From assembly GCA_950022655.1 (NCBI GenBank), contig OX465590.1, positions 40,698,218 through 40,762,217 on the forward strand: DNA of 64,000 nucleotides, given 5' to 3'. The notes beneath the pieces are model-generated. The model had not been told where the DNA came from, did no database searches, and saw only the letters and a program-made list of their open reading frames with translations. The translations under genes and the position numbers were made by a program. Source of the DNA: Alentia gelatinosa. Taxonomy: Eukaryota; Annelida; Polychaeta; Phyllodocida; Polynoidae. Of this stretch, positions 33,052-44,149 are shown one piece after another. Within the stretch, counting starts at the first letter, position 1. Each line of letters begins with the position of its first letter.

Positions 33052-34957
33052 GTGTACATGGTATGACCTCTGTAAGAGAATGGTATGTGATGTACATAGC
33101 AGCAGTATTGTAGTCCCTCGAGGTCAGATGCGCCCTGCTCAGTGCATCGGCCACGGTGTTTAGAACTCCAGGCACGTGCGTGTAGATGAGTTCGACCTGC
33201 AATTTCGCCTGGACCATCCAGGCCTGGCGGGCACATTCGGCCAGGACCAAATTACGTGCCCTCCCACTGGTGAGTGCCTGGACAGTCCCCAGGTTGTCAC
33301 AGAACACCTCCACACGTGTACCACGGTCCCGATTGGTGAGGAATGTGTTCATGGCATACACCGTGTTAAGGGCCTCGAGTTCCGAGATGCAGGACACGGG
33401 GTCGACGGTCGGGCACACCCGCCCCGCATAGAAATACGTTCCATCCCTCCCGCCGATCCCTGAGAGGCACGCATCCACGATGATACACCTCGTGGGGGGG
33501 CCTCGAGGGATGAGGGCGTGGCCGTTCCAGCCGTCGGCGAACCGTAGGAACCAGTCCAGGTCTTGTCTCATATCGGCGTTGATGTTAAGATAGTAGCCGG
33601 ACATGCCCCTCAGCGCCTCCAGCAACTTGCTGACGAACGGCCGTGCCGGCCGTATGCATTTTGAGACGTGAAGTATCTTGCCGAGGACCGACTGCAGCTG
33701 GCGTTTGGTTAGAGACCGCTTCCGGGCGACCGTTCTGACGTGTTCCCGTACGTCCTGCAGTTTGTCCTCGGGAATGGTGATGGACATCTCGGGGGCATTT
33801 ATGACGATACCGAGCCACGTGACCACCTGCGCGGGGGGCTGTGCCTTGTCTGTGGCCTCGGGGAGGCCCAATTCCCGGAACAGCTCCCGTGTGATGGCGA
33901 AGTCCGATGCCGCCTTACCTCGGTTGGGAGAGAGGAATATCAAATTGTCCAGATACATGGCAGCGTTTACACCCTTATGTCCCAGCATCTGGACAATGGT
34001 ATCCGCCACACACTGCATATGGTACGAGGAGGCACGGGCACCAAACGGCATGGCCGTGTCGCAGTAGTACCCGTCCCTCCACGCGAAACAGAGCAACGGC
34101 CAATCCAGCGGATCGCACCGAAAGTTCTTGTACGCTCTGGCAATGTCTATGGTGCACATATAACTACCTGGCCCCGAGGCCACCAGCCGGCCGACGAAGC
34201 CGTCAACGGTCGGCAGGCCGTGTTCCCGCTCCTGACCGAAGACAGAGTTCTTTATTATGTAAGCATTGACACTGCTCTCCTTCGGATACGTCATGTCAGT
34301 AATGACACGACGCTCAATTCCTCCCCGCTTCTCGCGTGTCATCAACGGCGACACGTGACACCACGGAGAAAAAGGGGCCTCGCTGAAGGGACCTATGAGG
34401 TTGCTTTGCGTGCGCTCCTTGCTTATGAATTTGTCGACTTGTTCCGGGAACCCCGTGGCACTGGGGTGGTTGAGTGCCTCCTGGGTATCGCTCACTGGCC
34501 CGAGGTACCCGAGGGGGAACCCGAACCGGACAAAGTCGAGCAGTTCCTGTTTTCCAGGCATCCCGGAGAGGTATCGGACCCACGCCGGAATGTTGAGGTC
34601 CGTGGGAAGCTCAATGCGTGCACCTAAGGCGTTGGGCATTCCGGTGTCCCTTACCTCCCCGTAGATGAAGGCGTGTCCCGGCGGCCCGGGCCCGGCGAAC
34701 TGGGGCCAGACGGCCCGCCTGTGTCCGGCGAAGGCGGCCGGGTCGGTCGGGAGCTCGGGGACCGGGACCCCGGTCTCACACACCTCCCTGAGTGCGGCGA
34801 AGTCAGGGGTGTTCACTATATCCTTGCCTCCCCGGGGCAATTGCCGAGGCAATTGCTCGTCCACGCTCTTTGCGCTGTCATCGGTGGGAGTGTATTCCCC
34901 GGTGTTGCTGTCACTGCCTGCACGCTCCACGTGTTTGACACGCGGTGTTGTGGTCAC
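33040..34957 (-). CDS. Ngaro reverse transcriptase-RNase H polyprotein
   Basis: From the first Met (34957) about 640 residues look real; the frame continues open to 32168 only as a shadow over the recombinase gene. RT palm: IDIARAYKN (Asp271), FGARASSYHMQ, and YLDN at 335-338 where YxDD is usual. RNase H: Asp495 (IVDACLSG), Glu526 (SELEAL), Asp554 (FCDN) and Asp604 (VADALSR) are all present. Known role: copies the element RNA into cDNA and degrades the RNA strand. The Asp to Asn change in the catalytic box is odd. It may inactivate this copy or be a lineage variant. Confidence 0.9.
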
Positions 34958-35064
34958 GTGCCCGGGGGGTGTTACGTCACACGTGTGGCACTCTCTGAGG
35001 TGGGTCGTCCGCCTGCCCGGGAGTGCATGCGTACCGAGTGCAGGGGTGGTCTCTCGCGCCGCGC

Positions 35065-36189
35065 CTACTCCAGGGGCGCGGCGGGTGCGTTTTTTGAACT
35101 CGACTGTTGTGGGAGCACTTGTGTGGGCCGCAGTACGTGTCCGGCCGGTGGGGGTCGGCGTGGGGCCGCTGTCGGTGTGGGCACAGCGCTCTCATAACCC
35201 ACACCGTAGGACAGCTTCCTGTTACACGCGTGGATAGAGTGCGTGCACATCCTGCCTACGGAGTCGCAAAACGAGCACACGTGTACCCACTTTATCGCCC
35301 CGTCCTGGTGGCCGTTGCGTTGGCGGCAGCCCTTCTCTGAGTTAAATGCCCGGCAAGGCAACTCCCGTGCCCCGGACTTCGTAGCATCTTGGCCGACCGT
35401 GGTCGTTGTCGTGGCCGTCATGGCGAGCCGGACGCGCTCGTCCTGTATCCTGACGTGGTCAGACCAATACAGTCGTCCGGCTTCGACCTGATCAAAGACA
35501 TGGTTGAACCACCTCCGTACCCCGGCCCACGGCCGTGTCTGGACATCGGTTGTGACCTGTGTCAGGTGGCGATACAGGTCGCGGCGGTCCTCCTCACGCA
35601 CAGCCCGGTGGTCCTCCATCATGTTCAGGAACGCTCCGATATACTCTAGTGGACCGAGCGTGCTCCTGACCTCGAGCTTCTGACTTATGGTATAAACACC
35701 CTCACGGTCGATATACATGTATGGTTTCGATATAAGACGGTTGGTATGCAAATCGGTTGAAAGCTTACCGGCCGTCCTGTCGTGCCGTAGGGTCTCCCGT
35801 TCAATCTCGTGCCGGATGTAGTCCTCAGAGACGTATCGGTCGCGGAATTGCCGTGGGGGTGGAAGCCGCGAGGCCTGGTCGTGCGCCCAGTCCCTTGTCC
35901 TGTCTTCCGCCGCAGATGGTTCCGTTGGTGGTCTCGACGCCCGTGAGGCTGACCGTCGTGATGGCGACCGTTCACGTGACATCTTGGTAATAGCCGTGAG
36001 GATGGACTTGACATTCTCCTCCAGCGCCACGATGCGAGACGTCTTAACAGACGATCCGTGCTCTGAGACCGAGGCCACGTGTTCGGCGCTTCCCTGCGTG
36101 GTCGATTCTTTAACCGTGGTTTCGGACCCGTCTTCAGCCTCGGGGGCATTAGACGGTCCGGCTTCGGGGTTTGCTCTCGTTTTAGGCAT
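35065..36189 (-). CDS. Ngaro gag-like protein (374 aa)
   Basis: The first ORF of the element. Residues 50-70 could form a short coiled coil (SRIVALEENVKSILTAITKM). A Ser/Arg-rich stretch follows (71-90), then a helical core (115-265). A Cys/His cluster has Cys279, Cys288, His303, Cys305, Cys308, Cys315, His317, His320 and Cys322, as in the zinc-knuckle-like end of DIRS-order gag proteins. The tail is proline-rich. It likely packages the element RNA. It ends 107 nt before the RT start. No frameshift or stop is seen. Confidence 0.82.
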   Translation of the reverse strand: MPKTRANPEAGPSNAPEAEDGSETTVKESTTQGSAEHVASVSEHGSSVKTSRIVALEENVKSILTAITKMSRERSPSRRSASRASRPPTEPSAAEDRTRDWAHDQASRLPPPRQFRDRYVSEDYIRHEIERETLRHDRTAGKLSTDLHTNRLISKPYMYIDREGVYTISQKLEVRSTLGPLEYIGAFLNMMEDHRAVREEDRRDLYRHLTQVTTDVQTRPWAGVRRWFNHVFDQVEAGRLYWSDHVRIQDERVRLAMTATTTTTVGQDATKSGARELPCRAFNSEKGCRQRNGHQDGAIKWVHVCSFCDSVGRMCTHSIHACNRKLSYGVGYESAVPTPTAAPRRPPPAGHVLRPTQVLPQQSSSKNAPAAPLE

Positions 36190-36286
36190 CTTCTACTCGT
36201 TTTCCTTTTACCGTTCTCGTGTAGTGTGATGGGGTGCGGGCCTTGTGACTCGTGGAGTACAAAGGCTGCGCGCACGTGCCAAGAAT

Positions 36287-36484
36287 GACGAAAAAGGTGG
36301 GAGTACGTGTGTACTGTATGGCGGGTAGAGTAGAAGTGAGACCGGGGTCCGGACCGGGGTCGACCACGTGACTGCGCGGTACGTGTGAAAGCCGCGAGGG
36401 GGCAGGAGGGGCGCCTGTGAGGCGCGGTAGAGGGGGACACCAGAGGTGGTAATGACTACCCCTGAGCAAAGCCCATGAGTAACC
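36287..36484 (-). repeat. Ngaro split direct repeat A1 (left end of the element, 5' on minus)
   Basis: 198 bp, repeated at 31540-31737. It lies about 100 bp upstream of the gag start and probably contains the promoter. The flanking base pairs show no target duplication. Confidence 0.93.
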
Positions 36485-36699
36485 AATATTACCAGGATTA
36501 TGATCTGTGTGTAGTATTGGGTAGTGTCAACTACAAGGAGAATACAACCGTCCAGATGAAAATTGTGGTAATATTGTATTCATCAGTCATCATTCCAAAC
36601 GTAACTTATCAAAAGAAAGTAAAAAAGCTGCCGAACTTCGCACACACTACTCAGTAGAATACGGTTTTCCGTATTATACTCAGTAGCGTTCTTTATCCT

Positions 36700-36995
36700 A
36701 CCCCTGATATAAAATCCCATAGGCTTAACATTGGGTTTCCGTATGCCACGCTGACTGGCATACGGAGTTTTATATGCCACTAGTGGCATACAGCATTGTT
36801 ATCATGTAATATTCCAAAATCGAGGAGATAGGGTAGGATAAAATCAAAACCTGATTCGTTTTAATCTTGTCCATCGCATTCCACTCCTGAAGTTTTGGCT
36901 CCGGACTTCACTCGGCTTCGCCTCATGAAGTCACTTTGCCAAACTCCAGTCGTGGAATACGGTGGACAAGATTAATCCTCATCCAGTTTTACGAT
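36700..36995. repeat. Hairpin MITE, copy 1 (paired with 40882-41174)
   Basis: About 295 bp with two internal hairpins: GTATGCCACGCTGACTGGCATAC and a GACTTCACTCGGCTTCGCCTC-type stem. The same sequence recurs at 40882-41174. An outer TTTATCCTACCCC / GGGTAGGATAAAA pair links it to the family at 1960-2185. Confidence 0.75.
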
Positions 36996-37048
36996 AGTAA
37001 GCTTCATAGGTTTAGTATTGAGACTCTGTATTGGGTAGGTAATTAATA

Positions 37049-37590
37049 TACTTTCTGCACTTCACAGAATATTGGGCCATATGACGACCACTCTCTTTCA
37101 TAGACTGTGCATGGTATACCTCGCTAGCTGAATGATTCATGTCATATCAAAAAATCATGTTGTGCATATGGGTCAGATATTCTCAAATTTACAGTCTCTT
37201 TTATAATAGGGTCAATTTTTACAGGTCCACATGTAAATCCCTTAATGATAATTATTAGACCGTGCTTGCACAAAGCCTATATACATTGCCTAAAGGTAAG
37301 AGTGGCCACACATATAATATGCTTCCAGAGTACTGCAAAAACACTATCCCTTCACTATCTGCGTGCTGTTCACTGTAATACTGGGAAAGGAGCAGGATGC
37401 CAAAGTCTCAGGGTTTTAAAAGCGTGCCCAACTGACCATGATTAATCACTCTAGACTAAAATACCTGATTGACTCACTGGTGCTTGATATATTGGCATTC
37501 TAGACTCAGGCAATTGAAGAAATGGCAAGTTGACTGGTTGCAAGTGGGGTACAGAAAACTATCCATAAACTGAATGTAACCCAAACCTTT
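37049..37590. repeat. Complete copy of the ~540-bp dispersed repeat
   Basis: The left part matches 7205-7500 and 9345-9510; the right part matches 29245-29560 and, reversed, 49480-49810. It shows what the target of the 19.5-kb element looks like without the insertion. It is non-coding and its class is unknown. Confidence 0.7.
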
Positions 37591-37769
37591 TAATTGTTAT
37601 TCATTCAAAATTGCACGCTCATTCATCAATGATGAACATACCATTTGCTCCTTCTGTTGTAAGAGGCTCAAGTTACTAGTTCAGAAGATCCCCACAAGGT
37701 GACATGGCTATCGCTCTCAACTAGCGTTAACATTACCATTGGGAAAGATGTTTAACAAGAGGATATACA

Positions 37770-38017
37770 ATATTGACTGGTTTCAGATACAAGCGACTGT
37801 ATGGTCCGAGGAGTTGACGCGTAGTAATATCCGAGCGTATGCAAGGATATTGCCAAGAGTCAACTCCTAGGAGCATACAACCGCTTTTATCTGAAACCAG
37901 TCTATATTGTATTTATTATCCACCTTTTCTGGGCAAGTGGCATGTCGCAATCAGTTCATTTTTACTACGCATTATGTTTTTGTATGCACTATTTTTCTGT
38001 AGCGCCACCCGGAGCAT
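37770..38017. repeat. TE terminus with hairpin (ACTGGTTTCAGATA arms)
   Basis: ACTGGTTTCAGATA and TATCTGAAACCAGT form long arms at 37776-37905, with GAGTTGACGCG/CAAGAGTCAACTC inside. The right part (tattgtatttattatccacc onward) recurs at 25740-25975 and 52490-52620. Confidence 0.6.
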
Positions 38018-38540
38018 ACATACATATCTGTATGCTCCAGGTATGTCCATACAAACTCCCTATGTGTTTTCTATGGACACTTCGTATTAGGTGGATATAT
38101 CTGTATTCTCCGGGTATGTCCATACAAACTCCCTATGTGTTTTCTATGGACACTTCGTATTAGGTGGATATATCTGTATTCTCCGGGTATGTCCATACAA
38201 ACTCCCTATGTGTTTTCTATGGACACTTCGTATTAGGTGGATATATCTGTATTCTCCGGGTATGTCCATACAAACTCCCTATGTGTTTTCTATGGACACT
38301 TTGTATTAGGTGGATATATCTGTATGCTCCAGGTATGTCCATACAAACTCCCTATGTGTTTTCTATGGACACTTCGTATTAGGTGGATATATCTGTATTC
38401 TCCGGGTATGTCCATACAAACTCCCTATGTGTTTTTTATGTGGACACTTTGTATTAGGTGGATATATCTGTATGCTCTGGGTATGGTGATACACACTCCC
38501 TATATGTTTTCTATGGACACTTTGTATTAGGTGGATAATA
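38018..38540. repeat. 73-bp minisatellite, about 7 units
   Basis: The unit contains TATCTGTATTCTCCGGGTAT, then GTCCATACAAACTCCCTATG and a TTTTCTATGGACACTTCGTA end. Because 73 is not a multiple of three, the repeats produce staggered overlapping frames that are not genes. A single, unexpanded unit exists at 25875-25965. The array is thus a local expansion of a TE sequence. Confidence 0.9.
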
Positions 38541-39045
38541 AACATAAGGACGACAAATGGCCAAGTGTGTATTCGACCAGACCATGTGCATTCGCTGAAG
38601 CTAGCCTATCTCAGTCTAGTTCAATGTTTTGTCTGTGTTTTTGTGAACACTGTCTTTTTGAAATCAACATTGAGACTGGTGAAAGACCCTGAGGACATCA
38701 AGATGAAACCAACAAGCTTTGGCCTCGTTAAAACATGGAGTGTATAAACTAAATGAACTAAAGGATTATGATCACCATTGAGTATAAGTACTAATACTTG
38801 AGGGGCCATGGAGAACAAGGTCATAATACCAGGGGTGAGATATTCATATAGAAGGACCCGTCGCATCGCACATCTTGAAATGTTCATGATGTTCATTGTA
38901 TTCATATAAATATGGTTTGACAATAGATACATTCGCGATGCTTAGGACCTTCTTCCATGTGGCCATGGGAAAGAATTAGACAATACATAATAGGAAACAA
39001 TTTGCTTCCTTCTGTTACGAGAATTACAATCTTGTTCTCTATGTT
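38541..39045. other. No gene or clear repeat seen
   Basis: Short frames at 38565-38932 have no recognisable content. Confidence 0.5.
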
Positions 39046-39255
39046 TTATCTCACACTCTCACACTCTCACACTCACACTCTCACACTCACACACTCACAC
39101 ATCTTTATCTCACACTCTCACACTCACACATTCAAGTTTAGTGTCAGAGCTCAATTCTATCTTGTTCGAATCTCTACATAATTCACGCGGCTTCGCCTTG
39201 TGAATTACTACGAGATAGAAACTCGATTGGATACGAGCTCAGACCCTAAACTCTC
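39046..39255. repeat. (TCTCACAC)n microsatellite and adjacent palindrome
   Basis: 39046-39130 is an irregular CTCACA repeat. 39137-39253 is a fold-back unit: GTTTAG.GTC.GAGCTC at the left and GAGCTC.GACCCTAAAC at the right, with an AATTCAC..GTGAATT core. Confidence 0.7.
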
Positions 39256-39378
39256 ATAGGTTTCCTTTATAGTATAACATGTTCACAAGACAGAGTATGG
39301 TTGAAGGATGGTATACAAGATCGATATTTCAAATTACATAAACCTTTTTGGGGGAATCCGCATATTATGGAGAGATAG

Positions 39379-39528
39379 ATTTCTGAATTTATCTCACCCT
39401 TAACATTGACTAATGGGCTAACCTCTGCGATATTATCCCCATTGAATATTTTTCCTATATATCTCATGGGCGTTGGATACGAGTTCCCAATGTTAAGTCT
39501 TTGGAGAAAAATACCAGGTGTGAGATAG
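39379..39528. repeat. Hairpin MITE, second copy of the 325-470 family
   Basis: Termini TTTATCTCACCC and GGTGTGAGATA, with the shared inner ATGTTAAGTCTTTGGAGAAAA part. Confidence 0.65.
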
Positions 39529-40005
39529 TTACAGTATATATACGCCATGGGTATATATTATAATATGTATTATTAACTTTAGCTTTAAGTCTACCGATAG
39601 GTGAGTCTTCCTGCATTAGAAAAAGGAAGACAGCGCCTCGTGGGCAAATATGGAAGAACAAAAATCCAATCGTATTTTCACTTCCTGAGTTCAGGCCAAG
39701 TCAACAGCAGTGTTCGCATGTTCATGTGGAGAGGGAACAGTTCCAGCTTTCATGATGCACCCTTAACTGTAGTAAACTCCCATAAATGTAATAACCCTTA
39801 GATATAAGATATAAGATTTTAACCATATTTGTAATAAACTCCCTTGAATGTAACCACACCTCCCTTAAATGTAAAAACTTTGTCAACCTCAGTTGTAACA
39901 AAAAGTCACCCTTAAATGTAATAAACTTTGTCACCACAAATATGATAAATTCATTGTGTTAATTGTATGTCCGCAAAATTTCCCATATCAAACATGTTCC
40001 CCTAA
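39529..40005. repeat. Diverged minisatellite of AATGTAATAAACTCCCTTAA-type words
   Basis: Between 39760 and 39960 the words TGTAATAA and CTCCCTTAAATGTAA recur about six to eight times at irregular spacing. Before 39760 nothing is seen. Confidence 0.5.
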
Positions 40006-40688
40006 AGGCCAATACCCATCTACCGATTTCGGAACATTTATGTACGTTTGTCGGTGACAAACGGAGGGTAATTTACCTCAGCCAAGCCATCCTAACGGAG
40101 TGGGTATCTATGTAGGACAGCTAGGCAAGGCTACCCACCGATAAGTGAACCATGTCCTTTTGTCGCCGACAAGTTGTGGTTTCAATGTTCCGAAATCGGT
40201 GGGGATCAGTTTATCAACATGTTGATAAATGTAGTTGGCGACAACGGAACGTTGGGAAAGGAGGGCTGATTGGTTGGCCGACACGGGCTGACGCAGTAAA
40301 TACAGTAATCGCTTGGTGAGGCTTGTAGGGGGTGCCACACTGGGTTTCTATGGTTTTTGCCCTCCCCCAGCGATTAGTGGACCATATACTGTATTTACTG
40401 CGTTGGTCAACCTATCAACCCTCCTTTTCCAACGTTCCGTTGTCGCCGACTACATTTGTCAACATGTTGATATACTGATCCCCACCGATTTTGGAACATT
40501 GAAACCACAACTTGTCGGCGACAAAAGGACGTCTGAAGGCGGTGGTTCACTAATCGGTTAGGAAGCCTTGCCTAGCTATGCTACATCTACCGATTCTGTT
40601 AGGATGGGTTGCCTGAGACAAATTACCGCCCGTTTGTCACCGACAAACGTACATAAATGTTCCAAAATCGGTAGATGGGCATTGGCTT
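40006..40688. repeat. 680-bp fold-back (inverted-repeat) MITE of the CCCATCTACCGATT family
   Basis: Two arms of about 330 bp mirror each other around 40350, ending in AGGCCAATACCCATCTACCG and GGTAGATGGGCATTGGCTTT. Each arm carries the TTTGTCGCCGACAA word and, more internally, a TCAACATGTTGAT palindrome (40212-40227 and 40458-40471). Short frames across it are not genes. A further end fragment of the same family is at 40700-40833. Confidence 0.85.
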
Positions 40689-40881
40689 TAATACCCACCA
40701 GCCCCTCTCCTCGAGGGCCGCGGGTCGAGCGAGGGGTTACGTAATTTGCCTGCGACAAGGTGACCGACTCCTATACAATTTGGCAACTAATAGTTCAACC
40801 CTAAATCGGTAGATGGGCATCCGGCTTAATCGGCGAGTATGAGAACAACGCCTCGCGATCTATTGCCGAGATACCGCACAA

Positions 40882-41174
40882 CTAATATAAAATTCCATAG
40901 GCTTAACATTGAGTTTCCGTATGCCACGCTGACTGGCATACGAAGTTGTATATGCCACTAGTGGCATACAGAATTGTTATCACAATATATTTCAAAATAC
41001 AGGAGACAGGGTAGGATAAAATCAAAACCTAATTCGTTTTGATCTTGGCCACGGCATATTACTACTGGAGTTTTGGCTCCGGATTTCACTCGGCTTCACC
41101 TCATGAAGTCACTATGCCAAACTCCAGTCGTGGCATATGGTGGCCAAGATTAAAACTCATCCAGTTTTACGATA
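40882..41174. repeat. Hairpin MITE, copy 2 (paired with 36700-36995)
   Basis: Near-copy of 36700-36995, including the GTATGCCACGCTGACTGGCATAC stem and the TCACTCGGCTTC.CCTCATGA segment. Confidence 0.75.
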
Positions 41175-41642
41175 ATATCGTGGCAAGAGCACAGCAAAGG
41201 TGCTTAAGACCCTGCACCCACCAACGCCGATTCTGGTCCCGACAGGCCTTACGATTGACTTCACGATTGGAATCTAAAATTTGATTCATTGGCCATAGTG
41301 TTAGGTGTTTCTAATCGTAGGGTATCGGGAGGTCTATCGTGGTGCATCGGCGTAGGTGGGGGCAGGGTATAACCAAAATGGTGGTTCACGGCAAAAATGC
41401 ACACAATTACTCTAAACCTAGTGAGATTTAGTAAGACAACCAAATCATGACAGATCTTTTTAGGTCTTGTGTGGTGGAATCAGCACTTAAATCCTCATCC
41501 ACCTGTGGGCTTCTCTGTCTTTTTACATCTCGTCTGTGCGCCTCCCCTTGTCGCACTGACCCATGCACAACAGGTGGCTGATCTACTGCCCTACCTGTGA
41601 GCCGGGCTGGTGTTTGCAGACCCCTCAACCCCCCCCCCCCCC

Positions 41643-41704
<62 letters not shown>

Positions 41705-42425
41705 CGCATACATGCTGGATCACGAATTTGTATACATCCATGTTGGGCCTTCAGTACCTTCATTTCATCGAGGGATGAAGGTTAAATTACCAACTCTCAA
41801 ATCACAGTTTTGTGTGCATTCATTATTTTCGTTGTAAACCCCAAAACACACTGAATATGTATACTGCAAAGGAGAAGAAACAATTGGGAGACTGTCGACT
41901 CTTTTCACATATATGATGTGCAGCATAGCTGGATATTCTTTGAGAAGCAAACGAAGGAGTTTGTTTAGGTCCTATAAGAAAAAAAATAACATGAGAGATC
42001 AACAAAACTGACTGTGTATTTTGCTTGACTTGGATTGTTTGCCATCCAAAGAAAATACCAAGAGCGAGAACTTAAAAATCTAATATATCTCATTAAAAAA
42101 CGATTTGCAAACTATCCTTTCCTTAGAATCGTGTCATATGTGTACAGATTTCACTTCTCTATTCGCACAGATTTGGTGTATGATTACAGGTTCTGTTCGT
42201 TCCTGGAGCTCTCATGAATTATAACAAAAGATCCACATCATGTTTTAGAGGGGAAATGTGTCAGGATTTGCATTCGGTTTATGCAAATTCATGAGCCTGA
42301 GCGGCATTCCATACCAGGAAACCAGCAAAGGACGCTATCCGGAAGGCAGCATGTTGTTACCTCTACTCCAAATCGAGGCTAGTTTGCCAGAGGAATATAA
42401 ATTGAATCAGATACATGTTGTGGAG
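41175..42425. repeat. Poly-C/(CA)n microsatellite (41629-41702) in otherwise plain DNA
   Basis: A poly-C run passes into a (CA)n run of about 30 units. 41310-41366 is an end fragment of the 2638-3045 MITE type. No gene is seen; the open frames here translate the microsatellite. Confidence 0.75.
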
Positions 42426-42877
42426 TAACCTTAGTCTTTCCAACTCTCTCTCTGTCTCTCTGTCTCTCTCTCTCTCTGTCTGTCTGTCTCTCTCTCCCTC
42501 TCTCTCCCTCTCTCATTCTCTCTCTCCCCTCTCTATCTCTCTCTGTCTCTCTCTCTCTGTCTCTCTCTCTCCCTCTCTCTCCCTCTCTCATTCTCTCTCT
42601 CCCCTCTCTATCTCTCTCTGTCTCTCTCTCTGTCTCTCTCTGTCTCCCTCTCTCTCACTCTCTCTCTCTCCCAGTATCTCTCTCCCTCTCTCTGTCTCTC
42701 TGTCTCTCCCTCTCTCTCACTCTCTCTGTCTCTCTCTGTCTCTCTCCCTCTCTCTCTCACTCTCTCTCTCTCCCTATCTCTCTCTCCCTCTTTCTCTCTC
42801 ACTCTCTTTCTCACTCTCTCTCTCCCTCTCTCTCTCCCTCTCTCTCTCTCTCTCCCTCTCTCATTCTCTCTCTCTCT

Positions 42878-42908
<31 letters not shown>

Positions 42909-42935
42909 CCTCTCTCATTCTCTCTCGCTTCTGTG
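42426..42935. repeat. CT-rich (pyrimidine) low-complexity tract, about 500 bp
   Basis: Nearly every second base is C or T in TCTCTC, TCTGTC and CCCTCTCT words. Both strands give long serine/leucine or arginine/glutamate frames that are artefacts of composition. Such polypurine/polypyrimidine tracts can form triplex DNA. Confidence 0.95.
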
Positions 42936-44140
42936 TTTTTATCTACTCTTTATTGATTGATCTGTTGTGGAGGTCACAAGGTTGAACATTTCGATTTGTA
43001 TGATTAATCAATATGAAGTGACTTATGAAGTGACTCATAAAATGACTACAGCGGATGTTAAGTGTGTTACGCAATAAACAAAGGAAAGTTGTATAATTCT
43101 CCAATATATCAAAAATTGCGGCGATGGAAGACCGCCCATGTGATGATGTAGGCGAATTGTTGACAATAAAAATAGAAGAAAAAACAGACAACCCTGTGAA
43201 ATCATCTGAAGAAGGTTTACAAAAAGTATCATAAAAAACCCATAAACATGTGAGAGATTTGACTGATTAAATTATCTTTATAGAATATCTGTACAATGTA
43301 CTTCCACTGTACATGTTGTATAAGAATTTGGGAATAGCAGTTTCACATTTGTCAGATCAGATAATGTTAGAATATACAACATGTGTTTTTTTTGTTTTTT
43401 TTTGTCTTTGTCTTTTTATTTAGATCCTTTATGTAGACTGGTCAAAAGCTCAGCTTACAGATGGACTGGTTTGAATTCTCAGCCAGTACCGGTTGACAGA
43501 GTTTCAAAACAGTGTGATAGTATAGCATAAAAACATAACTAAGTATAGCAGTAGCAGAACTAAATATAGCAGTAACATATAACATACAACACATCAAGGA
43601 GGTTATTTGAAGAGATAGTAGTTTTCATATGAAGATACAGTGTTTCAGTAAAATTTCAGTTGTATTTGAGGTTTTTTGTCACAACTTCAACAGATCAGGT
43701 AATAATGCCTATGGAGTTCTGGGGTACTGTAAAGCAAGACAGCGCCTAGTTTCAAGGATTTTAAGACCATAATCTGTGTAGGATACCGAGATAGCGAACC
43801 ATTTACTTGTGTGTAGTCATTAATATCACTGATCATTAATGGCAATTCTAAAAAAAAAAGACGAAAAGTGGGAGTTTCCACAAAATCCTCCTTTATTTTT
43901 ATCGAGTATATCTGTTCTGAACAAAATAGCTACAGGGTGATTTCTTTAATCTATAGTATACCCAGCCGACAAACGACATCATAGTCCTCAATGGTGTCGA
44001 AAAAGAATGTATGTGCACTCAATGAGGTCATTCAATTAAAAGAAGACAAAAAGTCGGTTCGAGGTCTCGAGGCAAATTTAAGTATCCCACGGGTAAATAG
44101 GTAAGAGCGCTTCTCAGATCTGTTCGGTGTGCAAGTGGAC
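42936..44140. other. No gene or clear repeat seen
   Basis: AT-rich, with a T-rich run near 43385-43425. No domain-bearing frame was found. Confidence 0.5.
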
Positions 44141-44149
44141 CATGTTTTG

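Larger units (their letters stand above)
31231..36484 (-). mobile_element. Ngaro-type tyrosine-recombinase retrotransposon (DIRS order), complete
   Basis: Reading on the minus strand the order is A1 (36484-36287), gag, RT-RNase H, tyrosine recombinase, B1 (32001-31738), A2 (31737-31540), a 45-bp spacer, then B2 (31494-31231). A1 and A2 match, and B1 and B2 match, with about one difference each. This split-direct-repeat layout defines PAT/Ngaro-like elements and differs from the inverted-repeat DIRS1 layout. Such elements make a circular cDNA that integrates by tyrosine recombinase without target duplication, and none is seen here. The GC-rich ORFs contrast with the AT-rich flanks. Near-identical repeats imply a recent insertion. 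Confidence 0.92.

Noticed and set aside
33678..34664. Long plus-strand frames opposite the Ngaro RT, up to 295 codons
   Set aside because: Antisense shadows of a GC-rich coding sequence.
34665..36288. Plus-strand frames opposite and next to gag, and the 251-codon minus frame at 35685-36440
   Set aside because: They overlap gag in other frames and read into repeat A1; composition explains them.
38018..38540. CRISPR array
   Set aside because: Units are contiguous 73-bp repeats without unique spacers, in a eukaryotic genome.
41428..41837. Histidine/threonine-rich and cysteine/valine-rich ORFs
   Set aside because: They translate the poly-C and (CA)n microsatellite.
42379..42960. Serine/leucine-rich and arginine/glutamate-rich ORFs
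   Set aside because: They are translations of the CT-rich tract and have no independent support.
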